A stretch of 64,000 nucleotides of DNA from Roseomonas sp. (GTDB lineage: Bacteria > Pseudomonadota > Alphaproteobacteria > Acetobacterales > Acetobacteraceae): NCBI GenBank assembly GCA_020249925.1, contig JADCER010000005.1, positions 124,001 through 188,000 on the forward strand, in the 5' to 3' direction. Position numbers and translations under genes: made by a program. The notes beneath the pieces were generated by a model. It saw only the letters and a list, made by a program, of their open reading frames with translations. It made no database searches and was not told the DNA's origin. Within the stretch, counting starts at the first letter, position 1; every line of letters begins with the position of its first letter. Of this stretch, positions 50,950 to 60,292 are shown one piece after another.

Positions 50950-52344
50950 ATGAAGACGACCAGCTTCGCCCTGATGTTGTTCCTGGCGCTGAGCCTGCCG
51001 GCGGAAGCCGCCGGGGTTTCGGGCGCGGGCATGAGCCTGGCTTGGGGCCTGCCCTTTGCCGGGCTGCTGCTTTCCATTGCCCTGATGCCGCTGCTGGCGG
51101 GGCATCTCTGGCACCATCATTACGGCAAGATCGCCGCCGGCTGGGCTTTGCTGCTGGTGCTGCCTTTCGCCGCCGTGTTCGGGCCTGAAGTCGCGGCTTC
51201 CGAGGTCTGGCATATCCTGTTGCAGGAATACATCCCCTTCATTGCCCTGCTGCTGGCGCTTTACGTGACCGGCGGCGGGGTGCTGCTGAAGGGTACGCTG
51301 ATCGGCACCCCGGCCACCAATACCGCCTTGCTGGCCTTCGGCACCGTGATTGCGAGTGTCATGGGCACGACCGGCGCTTCCATGCTGCTGATCCGCCCGG
51401 TGTTGCGTGCCAATGCGTTTCGCCAGCGCAAAATCCATACCTTCGTGTTTTTCATTTTTTTGGTCAGCAATATCGGTGGGTCTTTGACACCCTTGGGTGA
51501 TCCGCCGCTTTATCTGGGTTTTTTGAAGGGCGTGTCCTTCTTCTGGACCACGACGCATATGTTTGGCGAATTCCTGGTCTGCGCCGTGCTGCTGCTTGCG
51601 GCCTATTATGTGCTGGATAGCTGGGCCTGGTCGCGCGAAAAGCCGGTGGCACCGGTCATCGAAAAGCGCGAGAAACTATCCATCGAAGGCTATGCCAATC
51701 TTTGGCTGATTGGCGGCGTGGTGCTGATGGTGCTGGCGCAGGGCTATTGGCGCCCCGGCGATGTCGCGCTGTTTGGCGATAAGATCGGGCTTGAAAGGCT
51801 GGTGGGTGTGGCGGTTTTTGTCGCCATTGCCGCCATTTCCATGTGGGTCACGCCGCGGCAGTTGCGCGATGATAATGGCTTCGCCTGGGGGGCCATTCTG
51901 GAAGTGGCGAAGCTGTTTGCCGCCATTTTCGTGACCATGGCCCCCGTTCTCGCCATTCTGCGCGCCGGCACGGCGGGGGCGGCGGCGCCCCTGGTGGCAC
52001 TCACCTCCGGCGCGGGTGGGGAGCCGATTCCCTGGGTCTATTTCTGGATGACAGGCGTGCTTTCCTCCTTCCTGGATAATGCGCCGACCTATCTGGTGTT
52101 CTTCAACCTGGCCGGCGGTGATCCCGCCTTTCTGATGACGGAAGGTGCGCTGACGCTGGCCGCGATTTCCTGCGGCGCGGTCTTCATGGGGGCCAATTCC
52201 TATATCGGGAATGCGCCGAATTTCATGGTCAAGGCGATTGTCGAAGAACAGGGTGTGCGCATGCCATCCTTCTTCGGCTATTGCGCCTGGGCCTTTGTGG
52301 TGCTGATCCCGCTTTTCGTGCTGGTGACGTTCATTTTCTTCTGA
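50950..52344 (+). CDS. NhaD/ArsB-like sodium:proton antiporter (citrate-transporter superfamily)
   Basis: A 464-aa membrane protein with a cleavable or signal-anchor N-terminus (KTTSFALMLFLALSLPAEAAG) and about 12 hydrophobic segments. Two re-entrant-type blocks, VLLKGTLIGTPATNTALLA/GTTGASMLLIRP and VSNIGGSLTPLGDPPLYLG, are typical of the NhaD/citrate permease superfamily, as is SSFLDNAPTYLVFF in the second half. The PrpB-like enzyme gene follows 10 nt later, so the carried ion or acid may be linked to it. A sodium/proton antiporter is the usual annotation; a carboxylate role is possible. Confidence 0.82.
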   Translation: MKTTSFALMLFLALSLPAEAAGVSGAGMSLAWGLPFAGLLLSIALMPLLAGHLWHHHYGKIAAGWALLLVLPFAAVFGPEVAASEVWHILLQEYIPFIALLLALYVTGGGVLLKGTLIGTPATNTALLAFGTVIASVMGTTGASMLLIRPVLRANAFRQRKIHTFVFFIFLVSNIGGSLTPLGDPPLYLGFLKGVSFFWTTTHMFGEFLVCAVLLLAAYYVLDSWAWSREKPVAPVIEKREKLSIEGYANLWLIGGVVLMVLAQGYWRPGDVALFGDKIGLERLVGVAVFVAIAAISMWVTPRQLRDDNGFAWGAILEVAKLFAAIFVTMAPVLAILRAGTAGAAAPLVALTSGAGGEPIPWVYFWMTGVLSSFLDNAPTYLVFFNLAGGDPAFLMTEGALTLAAISCGAVFMGANSYIGNAPNFMVKAIVEEQGVRMPSFFGYCAWAFVVLIPLFVLVTFIFF

Positions 52345-52354
52345 GGAAATTTCC

Positions 52355-53275
52355 ATGCCTTATGTGATCGCCGATGATCTGCCCCATGAACCGGCCGGTG
52401 TACGCTTCCGCCGCCTGCTGGACCGCCCGGAAATCCTGCAAATGCCGGGCGCGCATTTGGGCATTGCTGCCTTGCTCGCGAAAAAGGCGGGGTTTGAGGC
52501 GCTCTATATGTCAGGCGCTGCCATGTCGGCCACCATGGGCCTGCCCGATCTTGGCATGATCACGGTGGATGACGTGTCCTGGCATGTGCGCCAGGTGGTG
52601 CGGGCTTCCGGCCTGCCGGTGCTGGTGGATGGCGATACCGGCTATGGTGAGGCTTTGAATGTGATGCACATGGTGCGCTGCTTTGAAGAAGCGGGTGCGG
52701 GTGCGGTGCATCTGGAAGACCAGTTGCTGCCCAAGAAATGCGGCCATTTGAATGACAAGAAACTGGCCCCGGTGGATGAAATGGCCGCCAAGGTCGCGGC
52801 TGCCCGCAAGGCGAGGCGCAACCTTGTCATCATCGCGCGCACCGATGCGGTCGCGAATGAAGGGATGGATGCGGCCGTTGATCGCGCCAAGCGCTATCTG
52901 GAAGCCGGCGCCGATGCGATTTTCCCCGAAGCGCTGACCACGGCCGAGATGTTTCGTGAATTCGCCGCGCGCATGCCGGGCGTGAGGCTTTTGGCCAATA
53001 TGACCGAATTCGGTCGCACGCCGTTTTTCACCGCCAGCGAATTCCAGCAAATGGGCTATGCCATGGTGATCTGGCCCGTCAGCCATTTGCGCATCGCGGC
53101 CAAGGCTATGGAAGACTTATACGGCGCGATCAAGGCTGATGGCGGCACGCATAACATGGTGGGGCGCATGCAAACTCGCGCGGCACTTTACGAGACGATT
53201 GGCTATCACGCCTATGAATCGCTCGATGCCAGCCTGGTGCGCACCATTGTGCCGGAAGGCATGCCGCAGAATTGA
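52355..53275 (+). CDS. Isocitrate lyase/PEP mutase family protein (methylisocitrate lyase-like)
   Basis: A 306-aa TIM-barrel enzyme. DGDTGYG at 92-98 holds the substrate-metal loop, EDQ at 121-123 binds Mg, and the active-loop KKCGH has the catalytic Cys129, as in PrpB and isocitrate lyase (KKCGH/KRCGH). PEP mutases and oxaloacetate decarboxylases lack this Cys, so a lyase role is favoured, most likely on 2-methylisocitrate or a similar tricarboxylate or malate derivative. No prpC or prpD is nearby, so the pathway is uncertain. Ribosome site GAGGAAATT; 10 nt after the antiporter gene. Confidence 0.87.
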   Translation: MPYVIADDLPHEPAGVRFRRLLDRPEILQMPGAHLGIAALLAKKAGFEALYMSGAAMSATMGLPDLGMITVDDVSWHVRQVVRASGLPVLVDGDTGYGEALNVMHMVRCFEEAGAGAVHLEDQLLPKKCGHLNDKKLAPVDEMAAKVAAARKARRNLVIIARTDAVANEGMDAAVDRAKRYLEAGADAIFPEALTTAEMFREFAARMPGVRLLANMTEFGRTPFFTASEFQQMGYAMVIWPVSHLRIAAKAMEDLYGAIKADGGTHNMVGRMQTRAALYETIGYHAYESLDASLVRTIVPEGMPQN

Positions 53276-53284
53276 GGTGGCTTT

Positions 53285-53314
53285 GGGCGCGGTGGAGCCT
53301 CAGCCCCCGCGCCC
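53285..53314. terminator. Possible hairpin at the convergent ends of the PrpB-like and Lrp-like genes
   Basis: GGGCGCGG (53285-53292) and CCGCGCCC (53307-53314) pair over 8 bp around a 14-nt loop that holds the Lrp-like stop codon. On the plus strand GAAAA follows, so a T run exists only on the other strand before the stem. Weak. Confidence 0.35.
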
Positions 53315-53554
53315 CGAAAAGGCGTTGAAGGTTTGCAGGGTGTAAGTGTCCTTCACGCCGGGCACGGTCTGGATGGTTTCCACCACGAAAAGCCCGATAT
53401 CGCGCCCTGCTTCCAGATAGAATTTCCCGAGCAAATCATATTGGCCGGAGATGGAATGCATTTCCGAAAGCTCCGGAATGCCGTCGGCCATTTCGCGCGC
53501 CACGCGATAGGCTTGGCCCATTTCGCATTTGATCATGACGAATATCGCGCGCAT
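53300..53554 (-). CDS. Stand-alone Lrp/AsnC ligand-binding (RAM) domain protein
   Basis: An 84-aa protein that is only the RAM (effector) domain of Lrp/AsnC regulators: RAIFVMIKCEMGQAYRVARE, then MHSISGQYDLLGKFYLE (the ligand-loop GxYDLL) and TIQTVPGVKDTYTLQTF. No HTH is present. Such proteins form octamer-like assemblies and may sense amino acids or modulate full-length regulators. ATG 53554 is preferred over the frame start at 53578 because AGGAGGG lies upstream of it at a suitable distance. Confidence 0.88.
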   Translation of the reverse strand: MRAIFVMIKCEMGQAYRVAREMADGIPELSEMHSISGQYDLLGKFYLEAGRDIGLFVVETIQTVPGVKDTYTLQTFNAFSGRGG

Positions 53555-53739
53555 GGCATTGGCCCTCCTGACCTTCAAGCATGGTAACGCGGAACCCGGC
53601 CGGCGGGAAACGCGCCCACACCGCGGGCCGGGTTAATTTGCAAAGCGCCTAGCATTATGACTAAGTTTTGGGCGAAAAATCGCCCAAAAGCCGGTCGGGT
53701 GGCCTCTCCAGGCGGCATAGGGCTTGCTTATCAAGGATC

Positions 53740-54792
53740 ATGGTATTGCCCCCTCCTGCCCCAGATCGCGGCGGCGCCGCCCAGCCTCTGCTCGAAACCC
53801 GAGGTCTCGTGAAGCATTTCCCCATTCGGGGTGGCTTGTTTGGCCGCCAGATGGGGGAGGTGCGCGCGGTGGACGGTGTCTCCCTTAGTGTGCGCAAGGG
53901 AGAAACCTTGGGCATTGTTGGCGAAAGCGGCTGCGGCAAATCCACCACCGCCCGGTTGCTGATGCGCCTGCTCGACCCCGGCGCGGGGGAGATGATTTTT
54001 GATGGTGAACCTGTCGGCCGCGATGATCTGGGCGGCGGCATATCGCTCAAGGAATATCGCCGTCAGGTGCAGATGGTGTTTCAGGATTCCTACGCCTCCC
54101 TAAACCCCCGCCTGCCGATTGAAGATACCATAGCCTTCGCCCCGGAAGTGCATGGCGTGCCGGTCGCCGAAGCGCGGGAAAGGGCCAGGGAATTGCTCGC
54201 CGCCGTCGGCCTCGCGCCCGCGCAATTCGCCCGCCGCTACCCGCATGAATTATCCGGCGGTCAGCGCCAGCGCGTGAATATCGCGCGCGCACTGGCACTT
54301 CGCCCGCGTTTGGTCATTCTGGATGAACCGGTTTCGGCGCTGGATAAAAGCGTGGAGGCGCAGGTGCTGAACCTGCTCGTGGACCTCAAGGAAAGCTTTG
54401 GCCTGACTTATGTTTTCATCAGCCATGACCTGAATGTGGTGCAATATATCAGTGATCGCGTGCTGGTGATGTATCTGGGCCAAGTGGCTGAGGAAGGCCC
54501 GGTGGATGAGATCTATAGCCGCCCGGCGCATCCCTATACCCAGGCACTTTTGGCGTCCCGCCCTTCCATGGACCCGGCGCAGCGCCGCACCGAACCGCCG
54601 TTGACAGGCGATCCACCCAACCCGGTGAACCCGCCTTCCGGCTGCCGTTTCCGTACCCGCTGCCCCTTTGCCGAGGCGGTTTGCGCTGAAATCCCCCCCA
54701 TCGCCGCCACCCTTAGTCCCGGCCACACCGCCGCCTGCCACATGGCCCTGCCCGGCAGTGGGCACAGCAAGGCCGGGGGGATCGCAGCATGA
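53740..54792 (+). CDS. Oligopeptide-type ABC transporter ATPase (DppF-like)
   Basis: A 350-aa ATPase: Walker [28 protein letters not shown], signature [15 protein letters not shown], Walker B LVILDEPVSALDKS, H-loop FISHDLNVVQYI, and the C-terminal DppF tail with CRFRTRCPFAEAVC. The start region MVLPPPAPDRGG is variable; ATG 53740 follows AAGGATC. It is the first of two ATPase genes, the order F then D being reverse to the usual operon. No permease or receptor gene lies beside them. Confidence 0.91.
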   Translation: MVLPPPAPDRGGAAQPLLETRGLVKHFPIRGGLFGRQMGEVRAVDGVSLSVRKGETLGIVGESGCGKSTTARLLMRLLDPGAGEMIFDGEPVGRDDLGGGISLKEYRRQVQMVFQDSYASLNPRLPIEDTIAFAPEVHGVPVAEARERARELLAAVGLAPAQFARRYPHELSGGQRQRVNIARALALRPRLVILDEPVSALDKSVEAQVLNLLVDLKESFGLTYVFISHDLNVVQYISDRVLVMYLGQVAEEGPVDEIYSRPAHPYTQALLASRPSMDPAQRRTEPPLTGDPPNPVNPPSGCRFRTRCPFAEAVCAEIPPIAATLSPGHTAACHMALPGSGHSKAGGIAA

Positions 54793-55799
54793 GCGCAGCA
54801 TTGAAACCTGCCAATGAGGCGCCGCTGATCCGGCTGCGCGACCTGCATGTGAAGTTCGAAAGCCGCGACCGCACCGTACATGCGGTCAATGGCGTTGATC
54901 TGGACCTTGCCGCCGGCGAGGTGCTTTGCATTCTGGGCGAATCAGGTTCCGGCAAATCCGTGACACTCCGCGCGCTGATGAAGCTTTTGCCGAAAACCGC
55001 GAAGGTCACCGGCGAAATTCAGGTGGCCGGGCGCGATGTGCAGGCTATGAATGAAGGCCAGCTTGCCGATTTCCGCGGCGGCGATGTGGCCATGATCTTC
55101 CAGGAACCCATGACGGCGCTCGACCCGGTCTTCACCATCGGGCGCCAAATCGCCGAGACCGTGCAGCGCCATGAAGGCGCCAGCCGCAGCGCCGCCGATG
55201 CCAGGGCCTTGGAATTGCTGGAATTGGTGCAAATCCCCTCGGCCAAGCGGCGGCTTTCCGCCTATCCGCATGAATTATCCGGGGGACTGCGGCAGCGCGC
55301 CATGATTGCGGTGGCTTTGGCCTGCCGGCCCAAGCTGCTGCTGGCCGATGAACCCACCACGGCCTTGGATGCCACGGTGCAAATCCAGGTGCTGCTGCTG
55401 CTGCGGTCCTTGCAGGAAAAGCTTGGCATGGGGGTGGTGTTTGTGACCCATGACCTTGGCGTTGCTGGGGAAATCGCTGACCGGGTGGCGGTGATGTATG
55501 CCGGCAAGGTCGTGGAAGAAGGCCCGGTTGGCGCGCTCATGGCCGGCCCCTTGCACCCCTATGCGAAGGGCTTGCTGGGGGCGACGGTCCATGCCGGCAT
55601 GCGCGGCAAGCGGCTCACCACCATTCCCGGCGCGCCGCCCATGCTGGATAAGGTGCCAACCGGCTGCGCCTTCGCGCCGCGCTGCGCGGAAATGATTGAT
55701 TGCTGCCATAATGGGGTGCCCCCGCTCCGCCAGATTGTCCCCGGGCGGCAGGCGCGCTGCATCAGGGTAGCGCCGAACGAGGGGCAGCCCCATATCTAA
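54789..55799 (+). CDS. Oligopeptide-type ABC transporter ATPase (DppD-like)
   Basis: A 336-aa ATPase coupled to the previous gene by an ATGA overlap. Walker A GESGSGKS, FQEPMTALDPVFTIG, signature [12 protein letters not shown], Walker [14 protein letters not shown], and tail CAFAPRCAEMIDCC. These two ATPases can combine with peptide-type permeases elsewhere, for example at the left edge of the window, whose own ATPases are out of view. Ends 153 nt before the RND adaptor gene. Confidence 0.92.
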   Translation: MSAALKPANEAPLIRLRDLHVKFESRDRTVHAVNGVDLDLAAGEVLCILGESGSGKSVTLRALMKLLPKTAKVTGEIQVAGRDVQAMNEGQLADFRGGDVAMIFQEPMTALDPVFTIGRQIAETVQRHEGASRSAADARALELLELVQIPSAKRRLSAYPHELSGGLRQRAMIAVALACRPKLLLADEPTTALDATVQIQVLLLLRSLQEKLGMGVVFVTHDLGVAGEIADRVAVMYAGKVVEEGPVGALMAGPLHPYAKGLLGATVHAGMRGKRLTTIPGAPPMLDKVPTGCAFAPRCAEMIDCCHNGVPPLRQIVPGRQARCIRVAPNEGQPHI

Positions 55800-55952
55800 A
55801 AAAAGTGAAACTTGCCGTGGCCTGCGGGGCGCGGCAGAAGCTTTGTGGGGCTCGGCGCTCTCGCCTGGCTCTTTCCTGCGGTCCGGGGCCGCTTACGCGG
55901 TCGCGCTCTGCCATGGTGCCGGTCCTTTGGGGGCGGCTTGGGTTGGAATGAT

Positions 55953-57068
55953 ATGCGCACCATTACGCAGCTAGGCCTACTTGCCCTGATCGCCGGCGCT
56001 GGCGCCGCCTGGCATTTCAAGGGTGAGGAATTTGGCCTGCCCGCGCCGCTACAATTGGTTGGGCTGCAACCCTCGGCAAGCCAGGGCCCCGCGCGCGGAG
56101 GCCCAACCGGCCCCGTGGGTGTTATCGTCCAGCCTGTGCGCACCGGCCTGGTGGTGGATAGGGTCGAGAGTGTCGGCACGGTGCGCGCGCGCGAAGCCGT
56201 TACCATCACCGGCAAGATTGTTGGCATTGTCACGCATATCCGCTTCACCGAAGGCCAGAAGGTGCAGGCGGGCGAAACCCTGGTGGAACTCGATTCCGGT
56301 GCGGTTTCGGCAGAGCTCGATCAGGCGCGCGCGCTATTGGATGATGCGCGCAATCAATTGCAGCGCGCCCGTGGCTTGCAGCCCGGCCAGACCATTGCGG
56401 CCCAGCGGCTGGATACGCTTGAAGCCTTGTCCCGTCAGGCGGAAGGCCGCGTGCGTCAGGCAGAGGCAAAGCTTGAAGAATTGCGCGTGACCGCGCCCTT
56501 CAGCGGGCGGGTTGGCTTGCGGCAAGTCAGCCTGGGCGCATTGATCCAGCCCGGCACGGCCATCACCACCCTGGATGATTTTTCCCGCGTGCGGGTCGAA
56601 TTCGCCGTGCCGGAGGTTTTCCTGGCGCGGGTGCGCATTGGCCGGCAGGTTACCGCGCGCAGCACCGCCTATGGCGACCGCCGCTTCAATGGTGAGGTGA
56701 CGATCATTGACACGCGCATTGACCCCGCAACGCGCAGCGTGCGCGTGATCAGCGAATTCGACAATGCGGATGAAGCGCTGCGCCCCGGCCTGTTCCTGAA
56801 TGTGGAAATGGTGCTGGAAGAACGGCCAACCGCGCTGCTGGTGGCCGAGGAAGCGATTGACCCCGTGGGCGACCGCGCCTTTGTCTACGTGATCCGTGAT
56901 GGGCGCGCCCGGCGCCAGGAAGTGAAGCTGGGGCTCCGCCTGCCCGGCGAAGTGGAAATCCGCGAAGGGCTCGCCGCCGGGGAATCGGTTGTCGTGCGCG
57001 GTATTCAGCGCTTGCGCCCGGATGCGCCGGTGCGCATCATCGAAACCGTTGCACGTCCGACAAGCTGA
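55953..57068 (+). CDS. RND efflux periplasmic adaptor (membrane fusion protein)
   Basis: A 371-aa membrane-fusion protein: an N-terminal membrane anchor (TITQLGLLALIAGAGAAW), a barrel-sandwich start VDRVESVGTVRAREAVTITGK, a hairpin coiled coil (LDQARALLDDARNQLQRARG and QAEGRVRQAEAKLEELR), RVTAPFSGRVGLRQVSLG, and a beta-barrel with VRVEFAVPEVFLARVRIG. ATG 55953 is chosen because it begins the anchor. No outer-membrane TolC partner is nearby. It lies 14 nt before the pump gene. Confidence 0.92.
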   Translation: MRTITQLGLLALIAGAGAAWHFKGEEFGLPAPLQLVGLQPSASQGPARGGPTGPVGVIVQPVRTGLVVDRVESVGTVRAREAVTITGKIVGIVTHIRFTEGQKVQAGETLVELDSGAVSAELDQARALLDDARNQLQRARGLQPGQTIAAQRLDTLEALSRQAEGRVRQAEAKLEELRVTAPFSGRVGLRQVSLGALIQPGTAITTLDDFSRVRVEFAVPEVFLARVRIGRQVTARSTAYGDRRFNGEVTIIDTRIDPATRSVRVISEFDNADEALRPGLFLNVEMVLEERPTALLVAEEAIDPVGDRAFVYVIRDGRARRQEVKLGLRLPGEVEIREGLAAGESVVVRGIQRLRPDAPVRIIETVARPTS

Positions 57069-57082
57069 GCAGGGCTGAACCC

Positions 57083-60000
57083 ATGGTCCTTTCCGATATC
57101 TCGATCAAACGGCCGGTTTTCGCCACTGTCATCAGCCTGATGCTGATCGTGCTTGGGCTGGCGTCACTGTATAAGATGCCGATCCGGGAATACCCGAAGA
57201 TTGACCCGCCGATCATTCAGGTGGTGACCACCTATCGCGGCGCCTCGGCGCCCGTGGTGGATAATCAGATCACGGAAATCCTGGAAGGTGCCGTTGCGGG
57301 GATTGAGGGGATCAAATCCATCCAATCCCAATCGCGCGATGAACGCAGCCAGATCACGCTTGAATTCCGCCTGACGCGTGATGTGGATAGTGCCGCCAAT
57401 GATGTGCGCGACCGTGTGGCGCGCGCCCTGGCGCGGCTACCGGAACAGGCCGATACGCCGATTGTGCAAAAGGTGGATGGCGATAGCCGGCCCATTTTGT
57501 GGATCGCGCTCAATTCCGAAACCCTCTCACCGCTTGACCTGACCGATATCGCGCGCCGGCGCATCGTGGACCGCCTTGCCATCGTGGAAGGTGTTGCGCA
57601 GGTCTTGGTGATTGGCGAACGGCGCTTTTCCATGCGCATCTGGCTGGATCGCCAAGCGCTCGCCGCGCGTGGCCTGACGGTGCAGGATGTGGAAGACGCG
57701 ATCCGGCGGGAGAATGTGGAACTGCCCGGCGGGCGGCTTGAAAGCTCCGCCCGCGAATTGACCGTGCGCACCGACACGCGCATGAGCACGCCCGAGCAAT
57801 TCCGCCAGGTGGTGGTGGCGCGCGGCACCGGGGGCGCGCAGGTATTGCTGGGCGAAGTCGCCAGGGTTGAGGTTGGCGCTGAAGATACGCGCGGCGGCTA
57901 TCGCATCAATGGCCGGCCTGCCATCGGACTTGGCATTCTGCGCCAATCCACCGCCAATACGCTTGCGGTTGCTGATGGCGTGAAGGAGGAATTGGAACGC
58001 ATCAAGCCAAGCCTGCCGCCCGGCGTGGATGCCATTATCGGCTATGATGAAAGCCTTTTCATCGCGCAATCCATCTATGAGGTTGAGCATGCACTGATGA
58101 TCGCGCTGGCGCTGGTGGTGGGCGTGATCTTCCTGTTCCTGCGTTCGGTGCGCGCCACCATCATCCCCGCTGTCGCCATTCCCGTTTCCATCGTGGCGTC
58201 CTTTATCCCGATGGCAGTATTCGGGTTTTCGGTGAATGTACTGACGCTGCTTGGCCTTGTGCTCGCCATTGGCCTTGTTGTGGATGACGCGATTGTGGTG
58301 TTGGAAAATATCCATCGCCGGATAGAGCTTGGCGAGGATCCTTTGCTGGCGTCCCTGCTTGGCTCTCGTGAAATTGCCTTTGCCGTTATTGCGACAACGC
58401 TGGTGCTGGTTTCGGTCTTCCTGCCGCTATCCTTCATGGGGGGCAATACGGGCAGGCTATTTACGGAATTCGGCATAGCGCTTGCCGCATCGGTGTTATT
58501 CTCGGGGCTGATTGCGCTGACACTCACGCCCATGATGTGTTCCAAGCTACTTCGCCCGCATGAGGGTGAAGGGCTTTTGGTGCGCATGACAGAGCCCTTT
58601 TTCGTGGCAATGAATGAAGCCTTGCGCTGGACTTTGGATAAGGCGCTGCGTGCGCCGCTGCTGGTGATGGGCGCATCGGCGGCCATGTCGCTTTTCGCCG
58701 TGGTGCTGTTCAATGTCTTGCCAAAAGAATTCGCCCCCACCGAAGACCGCGGCGTGGTGATTATTCCAACCACAGGGCCTGAGGGCGCTTCCTTCCCCTA
58801 TACCATCGAACATGTGATGCGCCTGGAAAGCCTGTTGCAGCGCTATCTGGACAGTGGTGAGGCTTACGCGGTCTTCGCAACCGTGGGCGGCTTCCAGCGC
58901 CCGGCCGTTGGCAATATCGCCAATGTCTTTGTGCGGCTGGCCCCCTGGAATGAGCGGGAGCGCAAGCAGCAGGCCATCGCTGCCGAGATTTTCCCGCTGG
59001 TGGCGGGCGTGCCCGGCATTCGCGGTTTTGCGCTGAACCCGCCCTCGCTTGGTCAGCGCGGCTTCCAGCCGCCGGTGCAATTCGTGATTGGTGGGCCGGA
59101 TTATGATACGCTGATTGCCTGGCGCGATGCCTTCCTGGAAAGGGCCAGGACCAATCCGCGCCTGCTCAACCTTGATCACAACTTCAAGGAAACCAAGCCG
59201 GAAGTGCGCGTGGATATTGATCGGCGCAAGGCAGCCGATCTTGGCATTTCCATCGCTGCCGTGGGCCGCACCATTGAAACCATGATGGGTTCGCGCGAAG
59301 TCACCACCTATGTCGTGGGTGGGCAGGAATACAAGGTGATGTTGCAGGCGCCCGAATCGGCGCGGCTTTCGCCCTATGATCTGCAAAATGTCTTTGTGCG
59401 CACGGGCACCGGCGGGCTGGTGCCGCTTTCAAATGTGGTGACGCTGTCCGAACGCGCGCGCGCGCAAACGCTCTCGCGCCAGGATCGCGTGCGCGCCATT
59501 ACCATCACCGCTTCCCTTGCGCCTGGCTATTCTCTGGGTGAGGCCTTGGATTTCCTTGACCGTACCGCGAAGGAAGTGCTGCCGCAGGAAGCACGCATTT
59601 CCTATCTGGGCCAAAGCCTCGAATTCCGCGAAAGCTCCGGCGCGCTTTACGTGACTTTTGCGCTCGCGTTGTTGGTGGTGTTCCTGGTGCTGGCGGCGCA
59701 GTTTGAAAGCTTTGTGCATCCCTTTGTCATATTGCTGTCCACACCCTTGGCAGTAACGGGTGGGCTTTTGGCACTATGGGTAACCGGGCAGACGCTGAAT
59801 GTGTTCAGCCAGATCGGCATGGTCTTGCTGATCGGCCTGATGGCGAAGAACGGCATTCTGGTGGTGGAATTCGCCAATCAGCTCCGTGATCGCGGGATGA
59901 GTATTCGTGATGCGGTGCTGGAAGCATCCGTCGTGCGGCTGCGCCCGATCCTGATGACCTCCATCGCGACAGTGCTGGGTGCCGTGCCGCTGGCCATGGC

Positions 60001-60208
60001 GACGGGGGCAGGGGCAGAAAGCCGGCAGGCTTTGGGCGTGGTGATTGTGGGCGGCATTACGCTTTCCACCATTGTGACACTTTACGCCGTGCCGGCGCTT
60101 TACCTGCTGCTGGCGCCCTATACCAAGCCGATTGGCGCCATTGCGGCCAAGCTGGCGGAATTGGAAAAGCGCCCTGCCACCAGCCATGGCCATCAGGCGG
60201 CGGAATAA
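57083..60208 (+). CDS. RND multidrug efflux permease (AcrB/MexF family)
   Basis: A 1041-aa inner-membrane RND pump. Start VLSDISIKRPVFATVISLM; periplasmic head with docking loops; TM4 with the proton-relay acids Asp401-Asp402 (LVVDDAIVVLENIHRR); TM10 with the relay Lys in LMAKNGILVVEFANQLRDRG. TM segments and length match the AcrB/MdtB type for amphipathic drugs, not the metal-pumping CusA type. It works with the adaptor before it and an outer-membrane channel encoded elsewhere. No repressor gene is adjacent, so control is not evident. Confidence 0.95.
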   Translation: MVLSDISIKRPVFATVISLMLIVLGLASLYKMPIREYPKIDPPIIQVVTTYRGASAPVVDNQITEILEGAVAGIEGIKSIQSQSRDERSQITLEFRLTRDVDSAANDVRDRVARALARLPEQADTPIVQKVDGDSRPILWIALNSETLSPLDLTDIARRRIVDRLAIVEGVAQVLVIGERRFSMRIWLDRQALAARGLTVQDVEDAIRRENVELPGGRLESSARELTVRTDTRMSTPEQFRQVVVARGTGGAQVLLGEVARVEVGAEDTRGGYRINGRPAIGLGILRQSTANTLAVADGVKEELERIKPSLPPGVDAIIGYDESLFIAQSIYEVEHALMIALALVVGVIFLFLRSVRATIIPAVAIPVSIVASFIPMAVFGFSVNVLTLLGLVLAIGLVVDDAIVVLENIHRRIELGEDPLLASLLGSREIAFAVIATTLVLVSVFLPLSFMGGNTGRLFTEFGIALAASVLFSGLIALTLTPMMCSKLLRPHEGEGLLVRMTEPFFVAMNEALRWTLDKALRAPLLVMGASAAMSLFAVVLFNVLPKEFAPTEDRGVVIIPTTGPEGASFPYTIEHVMRLESLLQRYLDSGEAYAVFATVGGFQRPAVGNIANVFVRLAPWNERERKQQAIAAEIFPLVAGVPGIRGFALNPPSLGQRGFQPPVQFVIGGPDYDTLIAWRDAFLERARTNPRLLNLDHNFKETKPEVRVDIDRRKAADLGISIAAVGRTIETMMGSREVTTYVVGGQEYKVMLQAPESARLSPYDLQNVFVRTGTGGLVPLSNVVTLSERARAQTLSRQDRVRAITITASLAPGYSLGEALDFLDRTAKEVLPQEARISYLGQSLEFRESSGALYVTFALALLVVFLVLAAQFESFVHPFVILLSTPLAVTGGLLALWVTGQTLNVFSQIGMVLLIGLMAKNGILVVEFANQLRDRGMSIRDAVLEASVVRLRPILMTSIATVLGAVPLAMATGAGAESRQALGVVIVGGITLSTIVTLYAVPALYLLLAPYTKPIGAIAAKLAELEKRPATSHGHQAAE

Positions 60209-60254
60209 CGCCGCCGCCGCGGCTCGGGGTGATTTCACGCGCTGGATTTATCGG

Positions 60255-60260
60255 CTAGCT
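60255..60260 (+). promoter_or_regulatory. CTAG-type -10 candidate for the ThDP enzyme gene
   Basis: GGCTAGCT ends 33 nt before ATG 60293. A possible -35 TTTCAC lies 16-18 nt upstream. Placed in the 84-nt gap after the RND pump gene. Confidence 0.35.
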
Positions 60261-60292
60261 TCCGCCCATCTGAATTGATTGGGGAAGCGGTG

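Noticed and set aside
60209-60292. Possible ThDP riboswitch before the ThDP enzyme gene
   Set aside because: The 84-nt gap lacks the conserved CTGAGA-type core and pairing of the THI element and is too short to hold promoter and switch.
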